Positions 56,273 through 64,000 of a stretch of DNA of 64,000 nucleotides are shown piece by piece (position 1 is the stretch's first letter; every line of letters starts with the position of its first letter). The notes under the pieces are model-generated. The model ran no database searches and was not told where the DNA came from. It was given only the letters and a program-made list of their open reading frames with translations. A program made the position numbers and the translations under genes. Origin of the DNA: Paenibacillus sp. NFR01 (lineage in GTDB: Bacteria; Bacillota; Bacilli; Paenibacillales; Paenibacillaceae); the NCBI RefSeq assembly GCF_900111565.1, contig NZ_FOIK01000001.1, positions 2,263,309-2,327,308 of the forward strand, read 5' to 3'.

Positions 56273-57682
56273 TTAGTTGGCGCCTGACGCTGACGCGTCC
56301 GCTTTTTCCGCATCATGGCTGTTCCAGTACACTTCGGCGATGGCATCGGCCAGCACTTCCGCGGTCCGCTTCAGCTCTTCTTCCGTATTGTCGATGCCGC
56401 CAACCTCAATCAGCACGCTGTTCGGCGAAAGCGTCTGGTTATATTCCCCATTATTGCCGTTTCCGGACGCTTTACCCCAGATGCCGCGAGACAGCCCCGG
56501 ATAATGTTTCTCCAGCTCGTTATGGATCTGATTGGCGAACGCTTCGTTTTTCTTCCAATTTTTATTCGCATAGCCGAGGATTAAATACACCTGTGCATAG
56601 CTTTTCCCGTCAATGACGGCGGTCGTTTTCCCGTGCCGCTGCGAGTCGCGGTGAATGTCGATCAGCTCGGTCATTCCCTCATGGGCCGCCATTGCCGCCT
56701 TCACCGTGATGCGGGAATATTTATAGGAAAAATTCCAGTTGTAATCAGTTTCCTTCGTCGCGTAATCTTCCTCGGCATGGACGGTCCCAATGCCTAGCTG
56801 CTCCAGCCGTTTGCTGACGTAGGAGCCGACCAGCATGACGTTTTTGCCGGGATCGGCGGAGCTGGGATTGTCGCTTTGCACGCCGAGCAGCGGATTATAC
56901 GCCTCCCGCGGATGCGAGTGATAGATTAAGATACGTTTCACCGACGTATCTTTGTCCCCGGCGGCACCGCCCGGCTCGGCGGTGCTGCCGCCACCATCAG
57001 CGGCGCCCGTCCCGGTGCCGCTGCTCTTGCCCGGCGCTTCTCCGGCGCCGGAATCCCCGCCGCCCCCGGCATCCGGGGCGGCCGTGCCCTGCGGCGCATC
57101 GGCCTGCGTACCGCCGGCCGGCTCGCCGCCTTCGGCCAGGCCGCCAGCCGCCTGGCCGGGGTCCGCCGCGCCGCCACCCGGCGCGGCGCCGCTGTCCGCG
57201 GGCTTGTCTGTGCCCGCGGCGGTTTCACTTGCGCCCGGATGGTAATCCGCGGGCGCGCTGTCCGTGCCGCCGCCGGAGCCGGAGCGCACGAGGAACGGGT
57301 CGTCCGCGGCGAGGCCGGGCACCTCGCGGGACAGCAGCGTTTTGGGATCGCCCGGATCGACGCTCGTCAGCAGGCGAAATACGAACGACGTAACCTTTTG
57401 ACCCGAGAAGGAGGATGGCTGTTCACCTTTGGGCAAATGCGGCAGCTCCATGCCAAGCAGCTCCATGAAGAACCCGCTGGACAGCGATGCCGCGAGTCCT
57501 TTCATGGAAGGAGCCGGCGATGAATTGAGTTTCTGTCCAGCGATACCACCGGCCCCCAGCAGCATAAAAAAGACCAGCGAACCGCCGGCCAGCACCAGCA
57601 GCGTTCTCCCCAGCGCCAGAACATCAAGGAGCTTTCCGCGCGCCCGTCCGATGTTCCACAGCCGAAACCATTTTCTGTTCAT
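56273..57682 (-). CDS. spoIIP: Stage II sporulation protein P
   Basis: SpoIIP is the peptidoglycan amidase/endopeptidase of the SpoIIDMP engulfment machine. The 469-residue protein has an N-terminal membrane segment (about 21-46) and a catalytic domain from about residue 250 with IYHSHPREAYNP and IDIHRDS, whose histidines bind zinc. About 115 residues of almost pure Gly, Ala, Asp and Pro (about 134-248) lie between them, much longer than in B. subtilis. GAGGAGG lies 11 bases before the ATG at 57682. It follows gpr at 339 bp. Confidence 0.95.
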   Translation of the reverse strand: MNRKWFRLWNIGRARGKLLDVLALGRTLLVLAGGSLVFFMLLGAGGIAGQKLNSSPAPSMKGLAASLSSGFFMELLGMELPHLPKGEQPSSFSGQKVTSFVFRLLTSVDPGDPKTLLSREVPGLAADDPFLVRSGSGGGTDSAPADYHPGASETAAGTDKPADSGAAPGGGAADPGQAAGGLAEGGEPAGGTQADAPQGTAAPDAGGGGDSGAGEAPGKSSGTGTGAADGGGSTAEPGGAAGDKDTSVKRILIYHSHPREAYNPLLGVQSDNPSSADPGKNVMLVGSYVSKRLEQLGIGTVHAEEDYATKETDYNWNFSYKYSRITVKAAMAAHEGMTELIDIHRDSQRHGKTTAVIDGKSYAQVYLILGYANKNWKKNEAFANQIHNELEKHYPGLSRGIWGKASGNGNNGEYNQTLSPNSVLIEVGGIDNTEEELKRTAEVLADAIAEVYWNSHDAEKADASASGAN

Positions 57683-57880
57683 GATCGTGTAGTCCTCCTC
57701 TAGCTCTCGTAATCTCTTATATTTCAACTCTATGAGCGGATAGAGGGAGGTAGAACCAAAATGAGAGAAATAGAATGACGAAAAATCGATAGACGATAAA
57801 ATGCAATAAGAGGCGCTCATATTTACATTAGGGGAGGGGGCGGGGATGAATCGCAACGATATTGCCTGGTCTCAGCGCAT

Positions 57881-57958
57881 AACAAATAGCGGGATAAATC
57901 CCGCTATTTGTTTAACCCGCCTCCCGCTAAAGATCATTAGAGGGAACTCCCGCAAATT
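57881..57958. repeat. Palindrome element, family B, half copy
   Basis: A perfect palindrome with 14-base arms (57881-57894 and 57899-57912, ATAGCGGGA core) is followed 50 bp further, centre to centre, by a weaker TTAGAGGGAACTCCC unit. The first could also end the gpr transcript. The gap from 57683 to 58021 holds no gene. Confidence 0.7.
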
Positions 57959-58021
57959 CCCGGTAAAAGGGAGCATCAGGCTGAATGCGCAAGAAGGGGA
58001 GGGGGCTGCATCCGTCAGCCG

Positions 58022-59032
58022 TTAATGCGTATACGCCCCGACATTCCCCGGATCGACTGCCTCATGCAGCGCGGCGTTCAGGCCGCTGGCCACGATGTTC
58101 GCGATCTCTTCAATGAACTCGTCGATTTCCTTCGGTGTCACGATTAGGTCATGGCCGAGCGGTTCGAGCACTTCTTTGACCAGTGACAGCCGTTCCTGCT
58201 CGGAGATCTGGTCGAGCATACCCATGATTTCCTTCGCATGCGCCTGGCCGCCGGCTACCTGGCCGAAGTGATTTTTCATCATCTCCAGCACGTTGTTGAC
58301 GATCGTGGAGGCATAGCAGACCGTAGGCACACCTATAGCGATGCAGGGGATGCCGAGAATTTCTTTGGTCAACCCGCGCCGTTTGTTGCCGATGCCGGAG
58401 CCGGGATGAATGCCGATATCTGCGATTTGAATCGTTGTGTTCACCCGTTCGAGCGAGCGGGAGGCGAGGGCGTCGATGGCGATAATCAGATCCGGTTTGG
58501 TGCGGTCGACGATGCCTTGCACGACTTCGCTCGATTCAATGCCCGTGAGGCCCAGCACGCCCGGAGCGACGGCGCTGACATTGCGGTAACCGGGGGAGAC
58601 CTGGTCGGGAACAAGCTCGAAAAACTGCCGCGTCACCAGCGCGTTCTCCACGACCAGCGGCCCCAGGGAGTCGGGGGTGACATTCCAGTTGCCTAAACCA
58701 ACGATGAGCGCGGAAGAATTTTGATGGATGCCGATGCGGGACATAAAGGCTTCAAATTCCTTGGCGAAGACCTCTGTCACCTGCTGCTGAAGACCCGAAT
58801 CGCCGTTGCGCAGGCCGGGAACCTCAAGCGTCACATAATTGCCGATGGCCCGGCCGATTCTTTGCGACCCGGCGTCATTTGTAACGCTAAGACGGGTAAC
58901 TTTAATCCCGTTCGCTTCCTCCACGACTTCGTCAACGCCGGGAATAGGCGTTTTTTGCGGACCCTGGGCAAGCTCCTTCGCTTCCACCGCCAAATCCGTT
59001 CGAACCGAGTACAGCTGAAGATCCGGTTGCAT
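58022..59032 (-). CDS. gpr: Germination protease
   Basis: GPR degrades small acid-soluble spore proteins when spores germinate. The 336-residue protein starts QPDLQLYSVRTDLAVEAKEL; TDLAVE resembles the site at which the zymogen removes its propeptide. The core GLGNWNVTPDSLGPLVV, IAIDALASR and PGSGIGNKR follow. AAAGGAGG precedes the ATG. A SigG-like promoter lies just upstream, in line with forespore expression. Confidence 0.97.
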   Translation of the reverse strand: MQPDLQLYSVRTDLAVEAKELAQGPQKTPIPGVDEVVEEANGIKVTRLSVTNDAGSQRIGRAIGNYVTLEVPGLRNGDSGLQQQVTEVFAKEFEAFMSRIGIHQNSSALIVGLGNWNVTPDSLGPLVVENALVTRQFFELVPDQVSPGYRNVSAVAPGVLGLTGIESSEVVQGIVDRTKPDLIIAIDALASRSLERVNTTIQIADIGIHPGSGIGNKRRGLTKEILGIPCIAIGVPTVCYASTIVNNVLEMMKNHFGQVAGGQAHAKEIMGMLDQISEQERLSLVKEVLEPLGHDLIVTPKEIDEFIEEIANIVASGLNAALHEAVDPGNVGAYTH

Positions 59033-59064
59033 GGCTGAACCAGCCTCCTTTACAATTTTACGGA

Positions 59065-59095
59065 TAGTTTGCGGGAGATGGGCGGGGATTATGCA
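59065..59095 (-). promoter_or_regulatory. Forespore (SigG-type) promoter of gpr
   Basis: On the minus strand TGCATA (59090-59095) and CAAACTA (59065-59071) are 18 bases apart, close to the SigG consensus (TGNATA, CATACTA). It precedes the gpr ribosome site by about 20 bases. Confidence 0.7.
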
Positions 59096-59121
59096 AAAGA
59101 CATTCTCTAAAGCTTTTATAG

Positions 59122-59150
59122 TTGCAATTTGGAGGGAGCCGTGCTAAACT
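59122..59150 (+). promoter_or_regulatory. Promoter of rpsT
   Basis: TTGCAA (59122-59127) and TAAACT (59145-59150) are 17 bases apart, about 55 bp before the rpsT start. It is divergent from the gpr promoter. Confidence 0.6.
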
Positions 59151-59206
59151 ATTTTAAGTTGTGAATCATGTGAATGATCTCGAATGTCTTTCAGGAGGTG
59201 AATGTT

Positions 59207-59479
59207 ATGCCAAATATCAAATCCGCGGTGAAACGCGTTGCTACTAGCGAAAAACGCCGTGCCCTGAACGCTTCCCAAAAATCCGCGCTTCGTACAGCTG
59301 TTAAAGCTGCTGATGTAGCACTGGCTGGTACGGAAGTTGAAACTGCTCAAGCTGCTTTCCAAGCTGCTTCGAAGAAGCTGGACAAGGCCGCTACTAAAGG
59401 TCTGGTTCATAAAAATGCGGCTGCCCGCAAAAAATCCCGCTTGGCGAAGAAATTGAACGCTCTGAAGGCTCAAGGCTAA
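59207..59479 (+). CDS. rpsT: 30S ribosomal protein S20
   Basis: S20 is a basic helical protein of the 30S subunit. The 90-residue protein starts [21 protein letters not shown], which is diagnostic, and ends in a Lys/Ala-rich helix. The ATG at 59207 has AGGAGGTG ahead of it; the frame extends 11 codons further but only past that site. It is one of the few core genes here on the plus strand, as in B. subtilis, where rpsT also opposes its neighbours. Confidence 0.98.
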   Translation: MPNIKSAVKRVATSEKRRALNASQKSALRTAVKAADVALAGTEVETAQAAFQAASKKLDKAATKGLVHKNAAARKKSRLAKKLNALKAQG

Positions 59480-59518
59480 TCCCTTGCCGGACGCGATCAT
59501 CCATATTGAGCATTGAAG

Positions 59519-59556
59519 AACCTGAGCATTGCGCAGCAAACGGCTCAGGTTTTTTT
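59519..59556 (+). terminator. Terminator of rpsT
   Basis: AACCTGAGC pairs with GCTCAGGTT, followed by seven T on the plus strand, 40 bp after the stop codon. Confidence 0.92.
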
Positions 59557-59590
59557 GTGCCCATTTATTCGGAGGTCATTTCCTGGAAAA

Positions 59591-59640
59591 ATAAAACCCC
59601 CGCTTCTCCTGCAAGCTTGCAGAAGGAGCGGGGGTTTTAT
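59591..59640. terminator. Bidirectional terminator between rpsT and holA
   Basis: A perfect palindrome of about 50 bp (AAAACCCCCGCTTCT arms) is flanked by A and T tracts. It can end holA on the minus strand and back up the rpsT terminator. Confidence 0.92.
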
Positions 59641-59660
59641 GGTTTCAGGCTCTTGAGCCG

Positions 59661-60680
59661 TTAAGCGCCCAGCCGCAGCATAAACATCTCCAGCCCCAGC
59701 ACTTTATCCACGGCACCGGTCTTCATGCGGTAATCAAGATCCGCGAGGGCGCTTAGTATCTCCCGCAGCCTTCCGGTCTCGAACCGGCGGGACTGTTCGC
59801 CGGCCAGCTTGACCGCATAGGGATGCAGGCCCAGCTGGGAGGCAATTTGCCCCTGCGCATAACTCTGGGCTGACAGCTCCTTCACCTGCAGGATAATCCG
59901 GAACTGGCGGGCGATCAGCGCCGCAATCTTGATCGGCTCCTCGCGCTGCTTCAGCAGCTCGTAGAGCGTATTCAGCGCCTTATCCAGCCGCAGATTGGCG
60001 ATATCCTCCACCAGATTAAATACATTCTGCTCCGTTCCGCGGTGCACCAGGCTGTCCACGGCGGCCGGCGTGACGGTCCCGCCCGACCCGGCGAACAGGC
60101 TGAGCTTGTCGATCTCTGCCGTCAGCGTCTGCAGCCCCGTACCCGCGCTGGCCACCAGCGCTTCCGGCGTGCCCGGCGCCACGGTACAGCCGCGGTCGCG
60201 GAAGCCTTTTTCCACCCAACGCAGCAGTTCTTCCGCGCCCAGGGGATTAAAAGCCAATACGGTGCCGGCGGTTTTAGCCGCCTTGACGATTTTTTTGCGC
60301 TCATCCAGTTTGTCGTTATGTACCATGAACACGATGACGCTGAAGTCGGCCGGAGCCGACATATATTCGCTCAGCACCTCAAGCCGGTGCTCGACTTTAC
60401 CGTTATCTTTCCCCGCCATGAACACGTTGTAGTCCTGCACGAGCAGTAATTTGCGCTCCGCCATGAACGGAACGGTCTCCGCCTCCTCGACGACGGCCTG
60501 CACCGGCGTTTCCGACAAATCAAACGGGACGACCGCGAAATCGCGGTCTTCTTTGGGAATCAGATTCGCCTCCAGCATTGCCGCAAATTCGTTCATCCGG
60601 AAGGTTTCGCTGCCGTAGAGCACATACAGCGGGGAGATTTTGCCCTGCTTGATGTCCTTGGCTGCCGCTTTGGCATCCAT
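59661..60680 (-). CDS. holA: DNA polymerase III delta subunit
   Basis: The delta subunit opens the sliding clamp within the clamp loader. The 339-residue protein begins with DIKQGKISPLYVLYGSETFRMNEF, typical of HolA (YqeN), and keeps the AAA-like middle and the C-terminal collar helices. It is convergent with rpsT, and separate from the sigma factor operon upstream by a terminator. Confidence 0.95.
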   Translation of the reverse strand: MDAKAAAKDIKQGKISPLYVLYGSETFRMNEFAAMLEANLIPKEDRDFAVVPFDLSETPVQAVVEEAETVPFMAERKLLLVQDYNVFMAGKDNGKVEHRLEVLSEYMSAPADFSVIVFMVHNDKLDERKKIVKAAKTAGTVLAFNPLGAEELLRWVEKGFRDRGCTVAPGTPEALVASAGTGLQTLTAEIDKLSLFAGSGGTVTPAAVDSLVHRGTEQNVFNLVEDIANLRLDKALNTLYELLKQREEPIKIAALIARQFRIILQVKELSAQSYAQGQIASQLGLHPYAVKLAGEQSRRFETGRLREILSALADLDYRMKTGAVDKVLGLEMFMLRLGA

Positions 60681-60749
60681 CCCGTCACTTCCTTTCGTTT
60701 CATCTCGTTATAGTGTAACAAAAATCAGACGCCAAACCTATACCCGCAC

Positions 60750-60792
60750 AAAAACGGAGCAGCTTCGGCATGAAGGCCAAAGCTGCTCCGTT
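60750..60792 (-). terminator. Terminator of the sigma/anti-sigma operon
   Basis: AACGGAGCAGCTT pairs perfectly with AAGCTGCTCCGTT, followed by five T on the minus strand. It lies about 170 bp after the anti-sigma gene; nothing else is visible in the gap up to 60964. Confidence 0.88.
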
Positions 60793-60964
60793 TCGGCAGC
60801 GCATCTATATAAACGACGGAGGGAGAAGCCCTAGAAACTTTCCGTCCGCCGGTCATACCGATGTGTTGGAGAGTGTTACGTTCCTGTCCTCTTGCTTCAG
60901 TATATTCGCCAAGCCGGAAAATGTTCCACCGGCCGGCAATTAATTGCATCGGCGCAGCATAAGC

Positions 60965-62149
60965 TTACGGAGTAGGAGACGGCGCCAGTGAAGCATCGGC
61001 CGGAAGGGTGTATACCTCCGTTACCTGCGTGCCGTCCTGATCCGTCACGTAAGTGAACTGCCGGCTGTCCGCCGACCACTCGCCGGAAACCCAGGTGCCT
61101 TTAAAGGGCAGCGATGTCATCGCCTTGCGCCCATCCTCGGTTGTCTTGGACTCCAGGCTGTAGATCACGAGCTGCTGGCCGATAAGTCCGGCGGCATGGC
61201 GTCCATCCGGCGTCGTCCATAAGCTTGGATGCTGCTGGGTCAGCGTCGGCAAAATCCCCATCACCCCCGGTGTGTCCGTGGCTGGCGCTTGCATCGTCGC
61301 CGCTTCGCTCGCCGCAGCCATATCGCTGTCGCCGCTGGAACGCGTGTCGGCGGCATAATCCTGCGCTTCGTTGCCCCCGGCATTGGCCGCGGCGTTACCA
61401 CCGGCACCTGCAGTGGCAGTCGCCGCAGCGCTGGCTGCCGGAACGTCGGCAGCGGCTTTTTTGCTCATCATCGGAGCTTTGGGCCCTTCGGATGTCGCCG
61501 GGTCCGGCGTCACTGCCGCCGCAAGCGGCGTTTGGGCGCTATCGGCAGCGCCGGCATCAGCGGTCGCGGCCGGATCGGTGGCAGCGGTCGAGAATCTCAT
61601 CTCTGGGCCGCTATCTGCCGCACCGGTATCTGCAGCCGATGATTCCTGGGCCGGTGCAGCGCCGGAATCCGCAGTCGCCGCATCATTGGCGGCATTGTTA
61701 TCTTGGCTGCTGAACATGGCGACATCCATGTCGGCATTCGGTATTTTATCGGGCATATTCAGGAAAGCAAAGAATAAGATCACCGCAGCGGCGGCAGCTC
61801 CGATTCCCGTCCGTCCCGCTACTGTCGAGGCCCAGGATCCTTTGGTTGGTTTCTTTGTGTTTGCGCGTGTCATCGGAACGACATTCGGGGCAGGTTCTCC
61901 CCCGTCCCCCGGCTTCCCGGCTAACCGGTCCAGTTCATCCAGCTTCGGTAGTATAGAGTCCACCAGACTGAACGGCGGTTTGACCTCGGGCAATTGCTCC
62001 AGTTCAGAGGACAGCATGGTGAGCTGATCGTACAGCTCGGCGCAGGAAGCGCAGTCGTCCAGATGCCGGAACATTTCGATTTTCTCGTCCGGGCTTAAGT
62101 CATGATCCATATCGCGCTGCATCCATTCCATCACCTCCGTGCAATTCAT
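60965..62149 (-). CDS. Membrane anti-sigma factor with zinc-binding domain and long Ala-rich outer region
   Basis: This is a 394-residue RsiW-like protein. The N-terminal anti-sigma domain has the zinc motif H29-x3-C33-x2-C36 plus C3. A membrane segment follows (about 112-131). The outer part starts with about 145 residues made mainly of Ala, Asp, Thr and Gly, then a folded C-terminal domain (about 300-394) with WSADSRQFTYVTDQDG, like a TolB/WD-type strand. It overlaps the sigma gene by 4 bases and should hold that factor inactive at the membrane. The signal is unknown. Confidence 0.88.
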   Translation of the reverse strand: MNCTEVMEWMQRDMDHDLSPDEKIEMFRHLDDCASCAELYDQLTMLSSELEQLPEVKPPFSLVDSILPKLDELDRLAGKPGDGGEPAPNVVPMTRANTKKPTKGSWASTVAGRTGIGAAAAAVILFFAFLNMPDKIPNADMDVAMFSSQDNNAANDAATADSGAAPAQESSAADTGAADSGPEMRFSTAATDPAATADAGAADSAQTPLAAAVTPDPATSEGPKAPMMSKKAAADVPAASAAATATAGAGGNAAANAGGNEAQDYAADTRSSGDSDMAAASEAATMQAPATDTPGVMGILPTLTQQHPSLWTTPDGRHAAGLIGQQLVIYSLESKTTEDGRKAMTSLPFKGTWVSGEWSADSRQFTYVTDQDGTQVTEVYTLPADASLAPSPTP

Positions 62150-62694
62150 CCCGATACACCCCCTTTCCGGTACTCTTGAAGTCTAGTCTGCAGCTGCTGC
62201 CTTGCCCTGAACAAATAGGATTTCACCGTGTTCAGCGGCAAATCGAGGCTGTCCGCTATTTCCCCGTACGAAAAATTTTGCAAATAACGCAATACAACCA
62301 CCGTGCGCTGTTGTTCAGGCAGCTGGTCGATCGCTTCGCGAATGTCCTCCGCCAAATAGCCGGACATGACTTCGCGTTCCACGTTTTGTTTATCTTTGAA
62401 TACCATCTCATGTTCGTCGATCGAAACCGTCGGCTTCGTCCGCCGGAACTTGTCGATGCAAATATTGGTCACGATGCGCTGAACCCAGGTTTTGAACTGG
62501 GCCTTTTCCTCGTAGGAACCAATTTTGGTATAGACTCTGATGAGCGCCTCCTGTGAGGCGTCCAAGGCGTCCTGTTCATTACGTAAAATGTAGAAGGCCG
62601 TCTTGTACACCTGTCCTTCAATTTCTCGCAATAGGGTGATTAGAGCGTCGCGATCGCCCGCTTGAGCGGCTCTGATGAGTCCCTGCTCCACCAC
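62146..62694 (-). CDS. ECF RNA polymerase sigma factor (SigW-like)
   Basis: This is a 182-residue extracytoplasmic-function sigma factor. Region 2 contains DALDASQEALIRVYTKI and the DNA-melting segment QFKTWVQRIVTNICIDKFRR. Region 4 holds LPEQQRTVVVLRYLQNFSYGEIA and LNTVKSYLFRARQQL. The start is the first of two GTG codons (62694), with AGGGGG upstream. It is followed by its anti-sigma factor with overlapping stop and start codons. The exact ECF group (SigW, SigX or other) is not certain. Confidence 0.92.
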   Translation of the reverse strand: MVEQGLIRAAQAGDRDALITLLREIEGQVYKTAFYILRNEQDALDASQEALIRVYTKIGSYEEKAQFKTWVQRIVTNICIDKFRRTKPTVSIDEHEMVFKDKQNVEREVMSGYLAEDIREAIDQLPEQQRTVVVLRYLQNFSYGEIADSLDLPLNTVKSYLFRARQQLQTRLQEYRKGGVSG

Positions 62695-62721
62695 GAAGGT
62701 TCCCCCTCTCTTGCAATCTTA

Positions 62722-62750
62722 CTGACGGGTAAGACTGCGATATTGTTGCA
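62722..62750 (-). promoter_or_regulatory. Possible autoregulated ECF promoter
   Basis: On the minus strand TGCAAC (62745-62750) and CGTCAG (62722-62727) are 17 bases apart, similar to ECF promoters (TGAAAC and CGTC). It lies about 30 bp before the sigma gene. Confidence 0.45.
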
Positions 62751-62945
62751 ATCTGTAATCATTATTTTTCTACCCCAAATATTGCCTGTAACCGTTTGGT
62801 TCGCCGCGGGATTCCCCCTCGATGGCAACAGCCGATTTCTATGTAATCCGGTGTGCTGTATGCCGACTCAGCCTTATTAATCATACTAGGGAAGGCTCTA
62901 TCATTCAAATCCTGTTTATTCTAAGTTTGTTACAAAAATGACATG

Positions 62946-62978
62946 AAAAAGCGGAAGCTCGCATGGAACTTCCGCTTT
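62946..62978 (-). terminator. Terminator of the flavin-dependent oxidoreductase gene
   Basis: AAAGCGGAAG pairs with CTTCCGCTTT, followed by T residues on the minus strand, about 70 bp past the stop. The rest of the gap 62695-63047 has only the ECF promoter. Confidence 0.88.
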
Positions 62979-63047
62979 ATTCACAACGTCCCCCCCGGGG
63001 ACCCTACTCTACGCTCGTTTACTTAGTGTACGTAACAGCTCCCGCTC

Positions 63048-64000
63048 CTACTCCTCCGCCGCTTCCCAGCGCGTGATCTCCTCGCGCACGCGCGGCGCGA
63101 CCTCGGTGCCCAGCAGCCGGATGGCCTCCATGACTTCGTCATGCGGCATCGTGCCGTGCGGAACATGCAGCAGGAAGCGGGTGATGCCGATCTGCTTGCG
63201 GAGATAGATAATTTTATTCGCGACCGTCTCCGGATCGCCTACATACAGCGCGCCGTCGAAGCTGCAGGCGGCATCGTAATCCGCGCGGCTGTATGGTGGC
63301 AGGCCTTTCTCTTGCGCCCGGAAGTTCGTTCGGGCATACGTGGACGGGAAAAATTTCTCGAGCGCCGTCTTCGTATCCTTCGCAATAAACCCATGGGAAT
63401 GCGAGGCGACCGGCAGCTTCGCGGGGTCAAACCCCGCCTTGGCCGCAGCTTCTTTATACAGCTGCACATGCCGTACAAATTGCGAAGGCAACACGCCCCC
63501 GATGATCGCAAGGGCAAAAGGCAGGCCAAGCTCTCCGGCGCGGACCGCGGATTCCGGGCTGCCGGCGCTGCCGATCCATACAGGTAGCGGCTGCTGCACC
63601 GCGCGCGGATAGACAGGCAGATCTGAGATCGCCGGTCTGTATTTACCTTCCCAGGTAATGCGCTCCGACTCGCGGATTTGCAGGAGCAGATCCAGCTTCT
63701 CCGCAAAAATCTCCTCGTAATCCTTCAAATCATATCCGAACAGCGGAAAGGATTCCGTAAACGAGCCCCGGCCGACCATAATTTCCGCCCGGCCGTCCGA
63801 GAGGCCGTCCAGCGTGGCGAAATCCTGGTACACACGCACTGGATCGGAGGAGGACAGGATCATCACCGCACTGGTCAGCCGGATGTTTGTGGTCAGGGAT
63901 GCCGCGGCGGCCATAATAACGGCAGGCGAGGAAGCCGCAAAATCCGGCCGGTGATGTTCCCCGATCCCGTATACATCCAGCCCTACCCGGTCGGCGAGCA
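63048..64000 (-). CDS. LLM class flavin-dependent oxidoreductase (N-terminus outside window)
   Basis: This is a luciferase-like monooxygenase, an F420 or FMN-binding TIM-barrel enzyme. At least 316 residues are present, and the frame runs off the right edge. Visible features are GIGEHHRPDFAASSP near the cut, SDPVRVYQDFATLDGLSDGRAEIMVGRGSF, and VWIGSAGSPESAVRAGELGLPFALAI. These fit the group annotated as putative oxidoreductases of unknown substrate. The ATG at 63914 is internal, because the homology continues upstream of it. A terminator follows. Confidence 0.9.
   Translation of the reverse strand, partial: LADRVGLDVYGIGEHHRPDFAASSPAVIMAAAASLTTNIRLTSAVMILSSSDPVRVYQDFATLDGLSDGRAEIMVGRGSFTESFPLFGYDLKDYEEIFAEKLDLLLQIRESERITWEGKYRPAISDLPVYPRAVQQPLPVWIGSAGSPESAVRAGELGLPFALAIIGGVLPSQFVRHVQLYKEAAAKAGFDPAKLPVASHSHGFIAKDTKTALEKFFPSTYARTNFRAQEKGLPPYSRADYDAACSFDGALYVGDPETVANKIIYLRKQIGITRFLLHVPHGTMPHDEVMEAIRLLGTEVAPRVREEITRWEAAEE

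Overview
The window is part of the chromosome of a high-GC, spore-forming Firmicute, most likely Paenibacillus or a close relative. The evidence is the Bacillus subtilis-type order of core genes (dnaG, yqxD, glyS-glyQ, recO, yqzL, era, cdd, dgkA, ybeY, yqfF, phoH, yqfD, yqfC, yqeY, rpsU, and further on prmA, rsmE, mtaB, dnaJ-dnaK-grpE-hrcA, hemW, lepA, spoIIP, gpr, rpsT, holA), sporulation genes (yqfC, yqfD, spoIIP, gpr), the AddAB nuclease, a glycyl T-box and a CIRCE operator. Almost all of this backbone lies on the minus strand, so it reads from right to left.

Layout. 1-14,160: replication, tRNA charging, GTPase, membrane, phosphodiesterase and sporulation genes in tightly overlapping operons. 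14,160-28,600: hinT, a candidate structured RNA, and a DNA-repair cluster (sbcC-sbcD-addA-addB). 27,775-35,350: a helix-turn-helix/TPR regulator with a damaged C-terminus next to a divergent MFS transporter, an rRNA methyltransferase, a YqeW-type Na/Pi transporter and a large secreted Ig-repeat protein. 35,537-39,481: mtaB, rsmE, an M50 protease and prmA. 39,500-45,310: an accessory insertion between prmA and dnaJ, with an AT-rich DUF2920 hydrolase, yaaA, a LacI regulator with a matching operator in front of itself and in front of an MFS exporter, and small acidic or hypothetical genes. 45,464-50,263: the HrcA-controlled chaperone operon. 50,494-59,032: an unknown membrane-anchored protein, an ArgA-type acetyltransferase, hemW, lepA, yqxA-like, spoIIP and gpr. 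59,207-64,000: rpsT, holA, an ECF sigma/anti-sigma pair and a truncated flavin-dependent oxidoreductase.

The observations most worth following up are these. (1) Intergenic elements made of four short palindromes spaced about 51, 62 and 51 bp centre to centre. Two different palindrome sequences share this geometry at 6.9, 30.2, 39.8 and 55.5 kb, and there is a half-copy at 57.9 kb. (2) A roughly 120-nt structured RNA candidate on the minus strand between sbcC and hinT, with an extended -10 promoter and a U-rich terminator. (3) A perfect 26-bp tandem duplication that shifts the frame at the end of the regulator gene at 27.8 kb; removing one copy restores a longer reading frame. (4) A LacI regulon made of two near-identical operators. 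(5) Low-complexity Ala/Gly/acidic insertions in several unrelated core proteins. I saw no tRNA or rRNA gene, no CRISPR array, no transposase and no prophage.
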